Below, piece by piece: positions 1-12,700 of a DNA stretch of 64,000 nt (positions are counted from its first letter, which is position 1; the number at the start of each line of letters is the position of its first letter). The stretch is from contig JAVTVJ010000829.1 of NCBI GenBank assembly GCA_034509425.1, forward strand, positions 186,001-250,000, read 5' to 3'. The notes beneath the pieces were generated by a model. That model did no database searches. It had not been told where the DNA came from and was given only the letters and a program-made list of their open reading frames with translations. Source of the DNA: Eopsaltria australis (taxonomy: Eukaryota > Chordata > Aves > Passeriformes > Petroicidae). Both the position numbers and the translations under genes were made by a program.

Positions 1-188
1 ACTGCACAGGGAACTGCAAAGACTTGTTTGCAGTCAGGAAAAAATACTGTAGGCATTTTGTTTTCCACGGGTCAATCACCAGTGACACAGATGTCCAGCT
101 TCACTGAGCAATTGGTGTTCAGACTGCAGAGAGTACAGAGGTGGAAGAACTGCAGCCACCAAAACAGCCCCAGTGAAGACAGAGATGC
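1..188. other. Unique flank left of the first solo LTR
   Basis: No repeat, RNA gene or convincing exon is visible. The sequence is host flank up to the four-base target duplication TTAG (189-192) that borders the LTR starting at 193. Confidence 0.5.
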
Positions 189-192
189 TTAG

Positions 193-649
193 TGATGCCT
201 TTTTCTGGTCTCAGGAAATAAAGGCTCAGACACAGTGAAAGGGTTGGGGGTTGTTTACCTCGGTATTTTAATAAGATCCTGTTCGATGGCTTCTGCCGTC
301 CAGGTAGAACACGCCGCAAAAGCCCCTTCCCCCCAATCCAGTATACAATTAAAGACTCTACACATTAGCATATCTACCAGGAGGGCCCAATAAGGGGCCT
401 GGGTGGGCTAACTTCTAGTTTACAAAATCTATCCTACTAGGAGACCTTGAGGGCTCACGAAAACAGGGTGTTTGGTCTCTAACTCTACGTGGCTTCAGGG
501 GTGTTTAGTCTACCGGCCTTCTAAACACCATGAAACCAGGCTAAACTATCACCTAAACCATCACAAGTATGCATGCTAATACTTGTGAATATAGGGAACA
601 GGGTACGACATATTCAGGAGAAAAAGCAGAAAAAATCCCTCAGGCATCA
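193..649 (-). mobile_element. Solo LTR, 457 bp, class I (ERV1-like) endogenous retrovirus, copy 1
   Basis: The element starts TGATGCC and ends GGCATCA, a perfect 7-bp terminal inverted repeat with the TG...CA ends of a retroviral LTR. It is flanked by the direct repeat TTAG at 189-192 and 650-653, so it is a complete insertion with a 4-bp target duplication. Class I (gamma-like) integrases typically make 4-bp duplications; the class call is an inference from that. A second copy of the same length lies at 26455-27535 with about 31 differences, roughly 93% identity by hand alignment. I place it on the minus strand because, read that way, a TATA-like GTATAC (near 341-346) is followed about 75 bp later by the poly(A) signal ATTAAA (plus-strand TTTAAT, 267-272) and a short U5. 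Orientation is less certain than the borders. No internal retroviral sequence adjoins it, so it is a solo LTR left by LTR-LTR recombination. Confidence 0.85.
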
Positions 650-3600
650 TTAGGAATCAAAAGCGCCCAACTTGGTGTGTAGCACTATGCACAGAGTGAA
701 TGCTTGTTCAGGCCAACCTGATCCAAAGTAACCTTTCACTTTGCGGCAGTGAGGGTGGAAGAAGCTGATTTTCTAATGCAACAGTGAATAAACAAATTCA
801 ATCAAAAATTCTGATTGAGTCAAAATTAGAGTGGGCTGTCCCCAAGCTTGGGACATTCATCACAATCAGCCGATATTTCCCACGAGCTTTCAAGACAAGG
901 AACATGGTTTTATGAGTCAATGAACTCAAACCTGTTTTAGAAATAGGTTATGGTTCCATCATTTTTTGGAAGGGCAAAGGAAAAAAACAACAGAGGAACA
1001 GTATTCCATAAGGTGATAGAGAAGTGAGATGACACTGCCTAAGTAATTCATGGAAGATGAATTAACATCTAATCAATTCCATTGATAAATTCTTCAGGCA
1101 TATCATTAAAGATAAGACAGAGTTCTTTGCATATCATTAATGATGCACAAAATTTCAACTCAGGGACTGGCTTCATCAAAGGCATAACAGGTAGATAGAT
1201 TTCCATATAATGAACATATTTCTATTCATTAAATTCTGCAAGTAGAGAAATAATGAGTGGTGGAAGTGCTCATTATCAGATGCTGATATTTATAGAAAAC
1301 CACCACATCGTGGGGAAAAAAAAAAAACAAATCAATATTTATGAAGGACTGTTTTCCTATAAATGGAGAAAAACTTTGCTTTTTTATCATGTGTTCTTTG
1401 TTTAATTATCAACTTCTGCATTTTAATCAACACAAATGCACAATGTTTGTTAACAACCAAGTAACAAAAGGGCTTTACTCATTATTTCTCTGAGGAATTC
1501 ACTTCCTTGTTAGATAACTGCAGTTTCCAGTACATCACATATACATTCTGTCCTGTACTTCCTATTTGCTTTGGTTTTCATGAAAATACTTTTTAGTTCA
1601 TCCAAAAAAAGAAGCTGTGACATTAATAAAGGGAGTCTAGAGAGATATATTTTCAGAGAGAAAAAAGGTTTTGGCCAGATCAGGCTTGAACTTTTTACTA
1701 TTCTTCTCCAGGAAAAAAAATGTTGTAACCTTTAGGTAACTAGCTTTTGTCATCCTAAGTAAAAACAAGATAATTCAATTAAAACTTTACGTAGTGCAAA
1801 AATGTTGGTCCATATCATGGGATTTAAATGCTTATATTCAATACACAGAGGCTTAATATTCATGCAAGTAAATCCTGTGGGTGCTGAGTAAAAGGCAAAC
1901 CATGGTATTTAATGAGATTCCCCATCTGAAAAATGTGGCTACGCCTAAACCCCCTCTCCTCTACAACAAATCTAATATTTGATTTAGGTTAATGATGCCT
2001 CTTCTCAAATTAATCTTACATCTTTAATTATTAAAATCTTCAGCATTACTGAAATTATTCTAATTATTCCCATTGCTCAGTGGTATTAGCAAAAATTATG
2101 CTTAAATTTAAAATCATTTTAATAGGGGCCATATTATTCTCATGCTCATTTGACTGTTTAATATTTCACCTCTGAGACAAAAAAGGTTGACTGCAGCCAA
2201 CATCTCCTTTATTAAAATGATCTTTGCATTTTTACCAGTAACTTAATAAGAATGAAAGTAGACCACTCTTATTATATTCTGCCCCTGCCTTTCAACTAGC
2301 AAATCCCACTCCTCATATTATCTGCTCATTTATGCTTTTTAAAGTTTTATGATACTAATATTCTTTTATGATCTGCTCAGTTTATCGGTGGCAAGGTTTT
2401 GCGTACTTTTTGTGGTGAATTGCCATTGAGAAATGAAGATCGTTGTTTATTTCAGGTAAATAAAATTCCATGTGAGATTGAAATAGTGAATGATTTTTTT
2501 CCACTGTTATTTCAATATGTCAGAACATACTGTGTAAACACAGGTTCTAAATGCAATATAAGGAGAGTCAGAAAGAGAAGAGAGGAAAAGATTTTAGAAA
2601 AATTTGTATTGCTTTATACTTAATCTATTCATTTTTATCATCTGAAGCATGCTTGAATTTTAAGATGTGGAATTTCCTTTTAGCATGTTTTATTTTAGTA
2701 TTTGTGTCTCATTTTGGGATGTACCACTGCTGTCAAAAGTCAGGTTCTGTTCTGATTTTCTTTGCATTTTAGAGTTGACAGCTAACTCTCAGTAATGAGT
2801 AATCCAAAACTTGACTCGGATCACTGTAGGACTCAAGACCTTCACATGCAGAAGAAATCAGTCAGCACTATGGCACTATTGTGGCATTACAAGATAGATA
2901 TCCATAACTTCAGGACTTATCTGCTGGGATGAGGATGTACCTGAATGTTTATAGTTTAAATATTTATCAGTACAGTGAAAAAATAAGCAGTTTCTTCATG
3001 TAAGTGCAACACCCTCTTGACCAGGATGGAGTTCAAGTCCTTCATGCTACATGACAGATTTAAAAGTCAAGCAGGTTTACTGTGGCCAGTCTGGGCTTGC
3101 CAATACAGGTAGTACAGCTTATACACTGACTATCTTGCTGAGAGCATGATGTACGGCCATGAAATATTTTAAATACAAAAGCATATGTCTGGCACCTCTG
3201 GACACAAGTTAGACACCATCATCTTGGGAAGATGTGAACTAATGTTTACAACTGCCTGAAAAGCAGGAACTGGACAAGGGTTACTTCCATGGGTCAGTCA
3301 TCACCAAGCCACAGATTTCTCTCCACCTTTTCCTATTCTCTTTCCTACTTCCCAGCTGACTGCTCCTGGGGCAATATAAGTTCTTCAGTCTCCTACATGC
3401 TTAACTTACATTTTAAGACAGATCTGTGGAGCCATTTCAGCCCCTATAATCATGTGTCCTGTTAATGTAAAACTGGACAGGAGGAACATGGAGTTCTCCT
3501 TCCTCTGGGCTCACTCTCCAGAGAGGAGCCCTGGTGGGAGTGTCAGCTGGCACCATTATGATAGAATTTTCAGTATTTGTATCATTATGTTCATATCCAC

Positions 3601-6600
3601 AGTATCTGGTATTCTGCAAATTAATTAGAAACACTTCAGGCTTCAACAAAAGGAGCAACACCCTTCTCTACTTGTCTCATCATGACCTCTTTCTTAAACA
3701 GATTAAATCCTTTCTTAAATAGATCAAAACAAGATAATAACTTTCTTGGGGAGCATTGCCTAGAATAATCAGATTTCTCAGGGGAAGATACCTATAATTA
3801 AATATATCGGGACTGGACCTCTATGTGACATTCACACTTACTAGTTCTGTAGCTGAAATACATCGGAATCAAGTTAATTCAGGAGGTTTCTCAGCTACAG
3901 TAATCTGTTTTCAATAATATTTCATTTGTCTGGAGCTTTGGTGGAAGGCTGTTTTGTTTTGCATTGTCTTTTTGTTTCAAAGATAAGATATACCTTGTTG
4001 ACAAGAAAAAGTTGACAGCTCTAAACTAATTTATTAATCACACATTAAATATTAAACATTGACTGGTATTTGAGAGTTGAGAAAACATGTAATGCTGATG
4101 TGAATGAGGAAATGGTAATGCTCAGAACCCACTTGGGACTGTCAAAAAAAATCATTAGTGCTGCTGCAATGAAGCTAGTCATATCATCTAACAGTTGGTC
4201 CAAAAATATTTGGAGGAGTCCATAAGACCAGGTGTGAGTTCTTTCCTGGATTTTTCTCACCTTGGAGTTGGCTACAATCCACTTCTTGATACCTGGATCT
4301 CTAAGAACAGGGCAACGCCTGATCTGATACAGATTTAAAACTACCTTTCATACAGTTCTTAAATGTGGACTATTGATTTGGGAGATTATAACAACAGCCC
4401 TCCCTGTCTTGTCAATGCATATGTATGGGCTCTGAAGAGAATTATTGATCCTTTAAACTCTAATAGATCTTGCATGCTTATGAACTACTTCAAATATATC
4501 TATTGACCTCTACGCCTGCACTGTGTATATTTGAATTATTCTTAGGAAACCTTTAAAACATTAATTATTGACAACTAAATACATCACTGTAGAACCTCTG
4601 GAGATCTCAGCCAGTACTGTCAGAACAACTGCTTTGAATGCACACTGAGAGACTCTCGTTTAGGTCTCGTGTTTCAATTTTTCAGCAGAAATCTGAAGCG
4701 TAGGACAACTCCTGCCTACTCAAGATTTGTGGCCTCCCGAAGATTTAATGACCTGTCACAAACAAGTGTTTGGTGGAGTTCAGCACACTAAAAATAACTC
4801 AGACATGATCACAGGGAATCACACACTAAGAGTTTAATAACAGCAGAAAATGATGTGGCAGTTGTCTACGCACATGGGTTAAGAGCAAGCATTCAAACCC
4901 ATGGCCATTTCCACCCCTCTGGGAGGTTTAGGTAGGGCTTATCCCTTTTAGAACCCCATGTGGACTCTACTATGTGCACTGAATTGGTTGTTTAACCCTA
5001 CGGTGGTCTCAGCTGGGACATTCACTCATTGTATTTTAGTGCAGAAGATTAAAAATAGGAGACTTCTCTGAAGAGTGTTTTAAGGAAACACGTGTTATTC
5101 CACACATTAGAAACATTGCTTCTTTTTGTTTCTGGTGCTTTCAAGACTATTTTGGTCCAAAATTTCTTCATAAGAATGTTACTGGAGTCAAGCAATTTCA
5201 ACAGCAGCCTGCAAAACTGTTCTTTACAAATTATTTCTTATGTATCCAAATTTGATTCCAGTTTCAAAACTACTCAGATTTTCATATAAAATTCTGGGCC
5301 TTAAGTTCTGTTTGAATTCCTGTGTCGACATAGATTTTCAATCTACACAACCATTTCTGAAATTCACATTTTAAGAAAAGACCAACTTTGACAACTTTTT
5401 TGTTTAATGAAAAATCAAAGTAAAACCTTTCAATAATGTCTACATTTGTTAAATGTAGTGTTTCACCTTTTGCTTCAAAATTACTTTCGGGAAATCAAAC
5501 TGGTTTTATGTAAAAAAACGGTAAAAATACAGAAGTACTTCATGATTCAATTTCTGAATGAAAATGTTTCAACATTTCTGATATGCATTATAGCCAAAGA
5601 TTTTTGCAGTCCTATTTCATGGGAAAATTCAAATTTTTTATTCAGTTTTTGGACATTTTCCCTCTCTAAAGAAACATAAATATTAGCTATTGCTAATATT
5701 TTTGTTAGCACAACTCCAATCTATTTACCAGTATGCAAAGCTGTTCATCCAATGAAGCATAATACCAGAGGGACAGACTATATTTTTCTGTCTCACATCC
5801 TTAAATGGGTACAACCACTCTGAAAATAGCTATTCCCTGATTTTTGCACATATGATCCACATTTTAGACTCTGTCTGAATGAATAAGACTTCCTACATCC
5901 ATCTTCATGAATGTGAAAAGTCACCTCAGAACTGTGTCAATGAAGATAGCAGGCTGAACAGGATTTTGGGAGCTACCAAATCCCTAAAACACAAAACATT
6001 CCTCTAGTCCATTAAATACATGTACTTTTCTCAGGTACACCTAGGGGCAACTTACAGAACTAATACACACCTTTCTTACCTCTTGAGACTGAAGGATAAA
6101 ATTCTTCCTTTCAAAAAATGAAGATTGTGAAAAACACAGTGCAGAAGGAAGCAAATCTTGCTTTGCGTTTAGCAATTGTCGGTGCCCTCACTCAGAACGT
6201 AATAGCCTTGTGCTTGATGGTTCACTTTACTGCCTAAAGAATTTCAAAATCTCTGAGGAGAACATCTTAAGCATTGTGCCAACACCATTCCAGTGCTTCC
6301 TGCTCATTTGGATTCCCCAGCAGCACTTGCTCCTTGTGCTGATCTCAGAGATTCTCTGTCTTAGATGTGCTAAGCGGCATCCTTTGGGAGGACTCGTGCA
6401 CTACTCTCACACTTTATCTAAGGATTATTTGTTTTAAACTGTGTATACTCTTCTTGGGCTAGGGACTGATGTTAGGTCTCCCAGCTCCTGTATAAAAGTC
6501 CCATTCCTTAGGGTACTTCAGAAGCTTCATCTTCTGTTTCAGTGACCTAGACAACCCCTACCCCCTGGAAAGTGAACAGACTAGGAAAATGTGGGCATCT

Positions 6601-9600
6601 CTAAACAGTCAATAACATCCAAGATACTGGTTAGCCCCTCCCAGGAGACAACTATGACCTGTTAGGAGGAGAAGAACTTGCCCTACCTCTCCACTCTTTG
6701 ATGTTAAGAAACCCATTTAATATTGTATAAATACAATTGTTCTGTATAAAAAGGCCTTTATTTGAAAGAAAGTATGTGCATTTCATGTAAGCCTAAATCC
6801 AGGGGGTGTTTGTGGAAAGCAAACATAAACTGAGTCTTCTGTGTGATCTACATAGGACACTTTGATGTCCTGCCAGATACAGGTAAAAGTCCATTAGAAT
6901 TTTCATGTCAAAAACTAGAACACCCAAGTGTCTTCACGGTAAAGCAACATTCAAGCAGAAGACTTTGGATCACAGTTTTTGAGGTATCTACATTTTCTGT
7001 ATACTTGATCAAACAGATTGGCATGTCTTTGCTCTCTATTCTGTCCATATTCAGCCTTTTCATTGAGAATTTAAGCCACAACTTAGTTGCATTCACTCAT
7101 TTGAGATTGGTAGGTCCGGCAGTAAGTGACAGTAATTTAGGCGTTCTACTCTTCTGGCTTTTAAATTCATTAACTGAAAAAAAATCTTATCCCTTTCATC
7201 TCTTATTAAATGTGAGAAATCTGAGATGTTTTTGATCTTCCTAGTAAAAATAACTCATTTCTGGTCAAATGCCAAAGCAGTATTATTTAAACATTTTTTA
7301 TGATAACTTAAATATTCACAAAATTTACAGAGAGAAAAGAAACAGCACCAAATAATGTAAAGTCCAGGAATGTTGCTCCCTGCATGTGTTCCCATGTGAA
7401 GAACCCTTAGAGGGGTCAAATCAACCTCAAGGATGAACAGAATTGTAATCAAACAAAATAACGTTACCTGAGAAGCCCTAATATTTATGTCTGTGTGGTA
7501 TTCTGTAAGTTTTCTGGCCTGGGACAGAATTGCCTCCCATGCACAGCAGACAGGGGAGAGGACACCTGAAATCTTCTTTGAGGAATCAAAGAAATACATG
7601 CTGAAAAATTTTCCCAGGATGTTCAAACTTTTCACATCCCATGCAATTGGCATCAAGTCTAAGGCAAGTTCCAGAGGATCCGTCCGGTATCACCATGCCT
7701 GAAGTTTGGGCCCACGTGAAAAAAATACTGGATTTTGCCCTGCTTCCTGTGCCAGGCACAAACTGAGCAGCAAAGCATCATTCTTCTCTGGGAGGGTGCT
7801 GACCCTCTTAAGGAGCCATATACTTCCCAAAAAACAGACATGCTTCCAGGCACACTGTGGCTGCTTGCAGCCTTGGGACTCAGCACCTTCTTTTTACCAG
7901 GTGATCAAAAGCCCCACTGGGAGAGCCCAAAGACCAAGCTTTCTTTAGGGAGTTTGGATGGGAACGATCGGAAGCTGCTCCTACCATGTCAATCCCCAGC
8001 ACACTGTTAGAACTTGCTATGCCAATAGCTTCCTTCTGTCCTTATCATTTGTTCGTATCTCTTTGTTCTGTGGCATCAGAGCAAATTTCTGTGTAAGACG
8101 GTGTCTCAAAAGACAAGGAAGACAATCTGGATTAGAGGTCTTCATTTACAATTTGCAGATGGAAAAACATGGGGCCAGAGCTTTTTCGGAGGGAAATTAT
8201 TATTACCACGTAAACAAAAAAAACTCTGGGAAAGAGACATCATAGCACCAAAGAGTGTAGCTTGTGTGGAGGTGCTGGCAATGCAGCTCCACCTGCAGCA
8301 GCACCATGTGTCTGGGCCAGTTCCAGCAATGAGCAGCTTTTGGGTACATCTTGACCAATGCACAGACTGACTGAGTCCTGGGGAGAAAGGCAAATGGCAT
8401 CTGGAAAGTGATGGGAAAGCTTATGTAGGCAGAAAAGGGGCAAAAAAAGCAGAAACTGAAGGAAGCTCATAGGAGGCTCCTGCAGCATGTTCACAAAGCG
8501 CTGGACAGAAAGTTCCATCCCTTTGCACATGGGAACCCAAGTCACTGCTACAGCTAATTTACAATTTAACTCTTACCTCCTTCCCTGTTACTTTCCAGCA
8601 GACAGCAGTGTACCATAAATCCCTAATTGTGTATGTAAGTAATAATGATCTATCTGTAGGGCGTTTCCTGAGGATTAATGGCCAGCTGGGATGAAACTGA
8701 TGGCCCGAGGTGAAGCCAGAGGCAATTGAAAACACTTGATCAGTTAACCACTTGAATGCTGCTTAGCATAATGTGTGCAAGGGTAGGACACATTATCAGA
8801 TGCTTCCCCCTGTGCCAGACAAAAAAAAGTTGGGTCTGATACTTTAAACAAATGCTCCTGCATCTCCCATAGCAGCCCTGAGACTGTGACAGAGCAGAAT
8901 AAAGATCCACTGAAAATGCCCTGTGCCATATTCATTATTGCTGTAATAAAAGCAAAGTGCTGGGAAGGGGAATACCTGCAGTAGGGCACAGTTACACTGC
9001 TGTAAATAGGGTATAACACTGTTAAGACAACACAGTTTCACCACTCTGAGATCAGATTCACCCATTATTGATTTGCTTGAGTGATGTTATATCTTCATAA
9101 TTTGCACTATGTGCGTCTAGATGTCACAGCCATGAGTCCTGTTGTCCTGGGATCTGAACACAGAATAAAAGCCTGGTTCTTGGCCCAGAGGACTTACAGT
9201 ACAGTTTTAAAAATCCTTTGCTGAACATCTCCAAATAATTAATTCACTGTAATCTACATTAGCCATTTCAGTTTACCTGAATTATCTTACAGCACTCTGC
9301 CTAGCTGATAATCATCATTACCTTTTAGAGTAAAGTGCAACCAGCAGTAACTTTGCTTCATGGAGCTTTGAATAGCTGGAATGTTAAAGAGCTTATTAAA
9401 AACAAATTGCCAACAGAAAATTATATTCCACACTACCACTTCTGTTAGAAAAAAACCCTACTATGAAATAGCAATGCATAAAAAAGAGAGATTTACTTTC
9501 CTAATGCCTGAGTTTAAGTGGGGAAAAAGGCCATATAATTAAACTTTCAATGCTTCTGGTGGAATATTTAGATCTGAAGTTAGTACAGGAGACAACAAGC

Positions 9601-9601
9601 T
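650..9601. other. AT-rich sequence without recognised genes
   Basis: No exon of a known family is visible. The stretch holds an A run near 1316-1327, a purine-rich patch near 2560-2600 and a perfect 10-bp-arm hairpin at 5678-5701. The segment from about 7440 to 8560 is less AT-rich and carries several short overlapping open frames on both strands, none of a family I know. Around 8140-8190 there is a weak resemblance to the 'CAGATGGGGAAAC' segment of MIR-type SINEs, too short to call. Sequence from about 9200 to 9420 is dense in TAATTA-like and other short motifs and could be a conserved non-coding element, which only alignment could show. Confidence 0.5.
5678..5701. repeat. Perfect short inverted repeat (hairpin)
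   Basis: The arms AAATATTAGC and GCTAATATTT are exact reverse complements (10 bp) around a four-base loop TATT. It could form a small cruciform or RNA hairpin. In AT-rich DNA of this length such a structure can arise by chance, and nothing nearby gives it a role. Confidence 0.6.
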
Positions 9602-9702
9602 AAATTCTGATCCCAACTGATGTAATTTCAAATTCTGAACATCTCCACTGAACTCAGTGTAATCACTCTGGATTTGCACAGGTGATAATTGGGCCATAAT
9701 CT
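9602..9702. repeat. Decayed palindromic amniote repeat (MITE-like), about 100 bp
   Basis: The segment begins near AATTCTGATC and ends near GGGCCATAAT, and its two halves are imperfect reverse complements meeting near 9650. In the right half TCAGTG is followed by ATCACTCTGGATTTGCAC; the left half, read in reverse, gives TCAGTGGAGATGTTCAGAATTTG. This matches my memory of an old palindromic repeat found in birds, turtles and crocodilians, built on 'CTGATCTCAGTTACAC...GTGTAAATGAGATCAG'. The name and class (probably a non-autonomous DNA transposon) are not confirmed. It is heavily mutated, consistent with great age. Confidence 0.45.
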
Positions 9703-12700
9703 GGTCCCTATATACATGGGTTTCCTACATGACATTTCAGAAAACTTATAAAAGCTTTTTCAGAGTAAGATTAAAATCCCTGGGGTATCTTTATTTCACA
9801 TGTCAAAGCCCAGATTGTTTCTAGGCTCAGAAGTGATCTAGCATAAATTTAGCCTCAGAGTTAATGTCTATAGCCACGTTATGAAGCTTTGTAAATGATG
9901 GGGATGCTAAGGGTGGATAGTGGTTTTGCCATTACAAGCAAAGGGAAGGGAAATCGCAAGGTTTGCTATGGAATGATTTTAATAATTTTTCAAAAGGACC
10001 CTGCTTTAAACTCATTACTTTTTAAATTCCACTGAATTTTAGCACCTTAATGCCAAAGGCATTGTTGCAAACAAGAAGTAATAGTTGCGACTGATTTTGC
10101 TGTATTTGAGCCTTTGTAGAATTATTATCAATTTTAGGATCAGTTCTACCATAACAACTTAATTCAATGTTTGTACAGCCATAAGTAGAGCTCCTGCTGT
10201 TTGCTGTGGTACCTCTGTGGATCTTAGCTTCTTGGATTTCAGCTGATGATGAAGCTCATAATTGTGAGGAGCTCACAGTGCCTGTAGGTTTGTACCCATA
10301 TACAGGCCAGGCCTGAGGCTGCATGAAAAGGCCAAAATGAAAAAAAGATGTTTACAATTTCTCCATGCTTTTCCTGTGAAGGGTCCTATTGGGTCACTCT
10401 ATCTGCATCCACACACTGGACTTGTCCACTGGCACATGACGAAATTGAGATCAACTCATTGCCTTCCCAAAATGAATGGTGCTCTCTTCCCCAGAGATTT
10501 TCAAGTTGCTTTCATTCATCAAACTTCTTTAAGACTTCCGCTTAGGTCAGGGCCCTCTGAGGCCATGCAGGCTCTCTATGCTTTGTCCCCACTCTAAGCT
10601 AAGTCTGATCTGTCACCAGAAAGCTATCCATTTTCTCAGTGTGGGAACTGTGATTATCCCTCCAAATGTTCTTTCTTTCAGGGCTTTTCACCTCTTTAGG
10701 GACACATAATAAAGTCAGAGAATTATTCAATTTATTTTATTTCAAGAAGATCCTTATCATCTCCTCAGAATGGCATTATAATTTGAGGTAAGCAGCTGCA
10801 GCTGAGACCTACATTTTGGCTCTCTGACCTCATGTCTACATACTGGAGAAACTGCTACAGGTTATATAGCTCCAGTCTCTCCTAGTGATTTTATCCTATA
10901 ATATTTCACAGCTATTGTTAAAACTTACAAAATGCAATGAAATTGCACTGCAATGGAATTGAAAGACTTAGTAGACTAGAAAATGAAGGGTAGCTATCAC
11001 CCTAGAACAAGATAAATATTGCGTGATTTCATCTTGTCATTTTGTTTTCTGTTTGTGGGGTCTTTTTCATTCAAATTTCCCTATTGAACCTGCACCAGCT
11101 GTCTGAATACTACAGAGACTCAAAGAAAATAACAATTTCCCTAGTGTATATACTGACCTGATACTGTATTTTAAATCTAGTCAGCACAGGAAATGGTAAT
11201 TGAAATTCCTACTAATTAATAGTCCTGGTTTTAGACAGTACAGAGGAAAATTATTCTTGAATATAACAGAATGCAGAAAAAAGTGACAGGTGTGTGTACT
11301 AAGTGATCTCTCTCTTTTTCCAGAAAAAATATTTATTATCAAAGAAAATTTACATTTTTAATCAGTTCTCCTTTCTATATTGTGCTTCACCAGCCATCAC
11401 AGACATGTCACAGATATTTACACATATGCTTACTCACAGAATAGTCCCAAGCAGCTTTCATGGGACCATTCCAGGAATACACTTTTTCTGCAGAAGAATG
11501 CACAGGAGTGTATCAGAGCTTGCTAGATTGAACCAACATTTATGGCCAGCACTTTGGATTCACTAAAACAAAGTAGAAAGGTTCAGCCTACCTCCTCTTG
11601 CCTAGAAAAGTCAGGGTCACAAAAAAAATATTCTTACATAGGAAAATGAAATGGTGTTTTCATTTTTGTCCTCAATAAGACACAAACCCTTCCTGGAAAT
11701 TCTCAAGAAAACACTCCTGGAGTGTAATTTTTTCAATGTTCTGACCCACCACAAATAGTTCAGGCTCTGTGCTTGCCATCTGCAGCCACATCCCCCTCTG
11801 CCCCATTCCCATTCTGGAAGAAGGTTGTGGCAGTTCACCATCTTCTGCCTAGCAGACACTCCAGTCTCAGAAAACTGTCCTGTGATTTCCTTCAATAAAA
11901 GCCAGTGGAAATGCAAGCTAAATTCAGACACATAACTAAGCTACGTGTATAAATTACCTTGATTCATCAAAATAAGGCTGACAGAGAACTGCTAAAATTG
12001 ACCTTCTCAAACCAGCAATTAAAGTTTTATTTTGTGCGTGAATACACTTATTAAAGTATTATGCAAACTACACACATTTCACTGATTATCATGATAGATT
12101 ACATTACAAATGGTTAGGCTAAAATACCCAACATAGACACAAAGAGTGGATTAGTTAATCATATTGCCGAAATTGTAGAGATTAATCTCCTGCCATGGTT
12201 TTATTTGGAAGTGTAAGGCTAAATTTCCATATCAAAAATTTAGATTTCCTAAGTACAACAATTAGCTATGAAATATGGAGGACAATTACATCTCTTCCTT
12301 CTCCTTTACTCTTTGTGTCTGAACAAAAAAAACAAACAAACAAAAGAAGTTAAATATTGCAGTGTTTCAGGAGAAATCTGTAGATTTTAATGAGAAATAC
12401 ATAGCATGTAAAGACAAAGAGCAGGTTAAGACAAAAGCTTTAATCAGATGAGATTTGAAATAGTACACTCCAGGGCAATGGGAATTTTTTTTTATATATG
12501 TATGGCTGAATGAATTTTAATAATAGAGAAAAGGGAATAATTGAAACAAGTGAAAATAAGGAAATCTATTAAATAGTGAGAAAAAAGGGAGAGAAGTATT
12601 TTAAAAATCCTTATTTTACCCATTTTACCCATTACTTTACATTATTAAGTAATCCTACTGCCTCCTATCCAGGGTGGATGGACCCAGAGTAATTTTGTTG

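Noticed and set aside
7255..7656. 133-codon reverse frame with a faint F-BAR-like helix (AWEAILSQARKL)
   Set aside because: The resemblance covers about twelve residues, no flanking exon of such a gene was found, and a plus-strand frame is open across the same bases.
8140..8190. MIR-like segment GCAGATGGAAAAACATGGGG
   Set aside because: Too short and without the adjoining MIR core, so it cannot be distinguished from chance.
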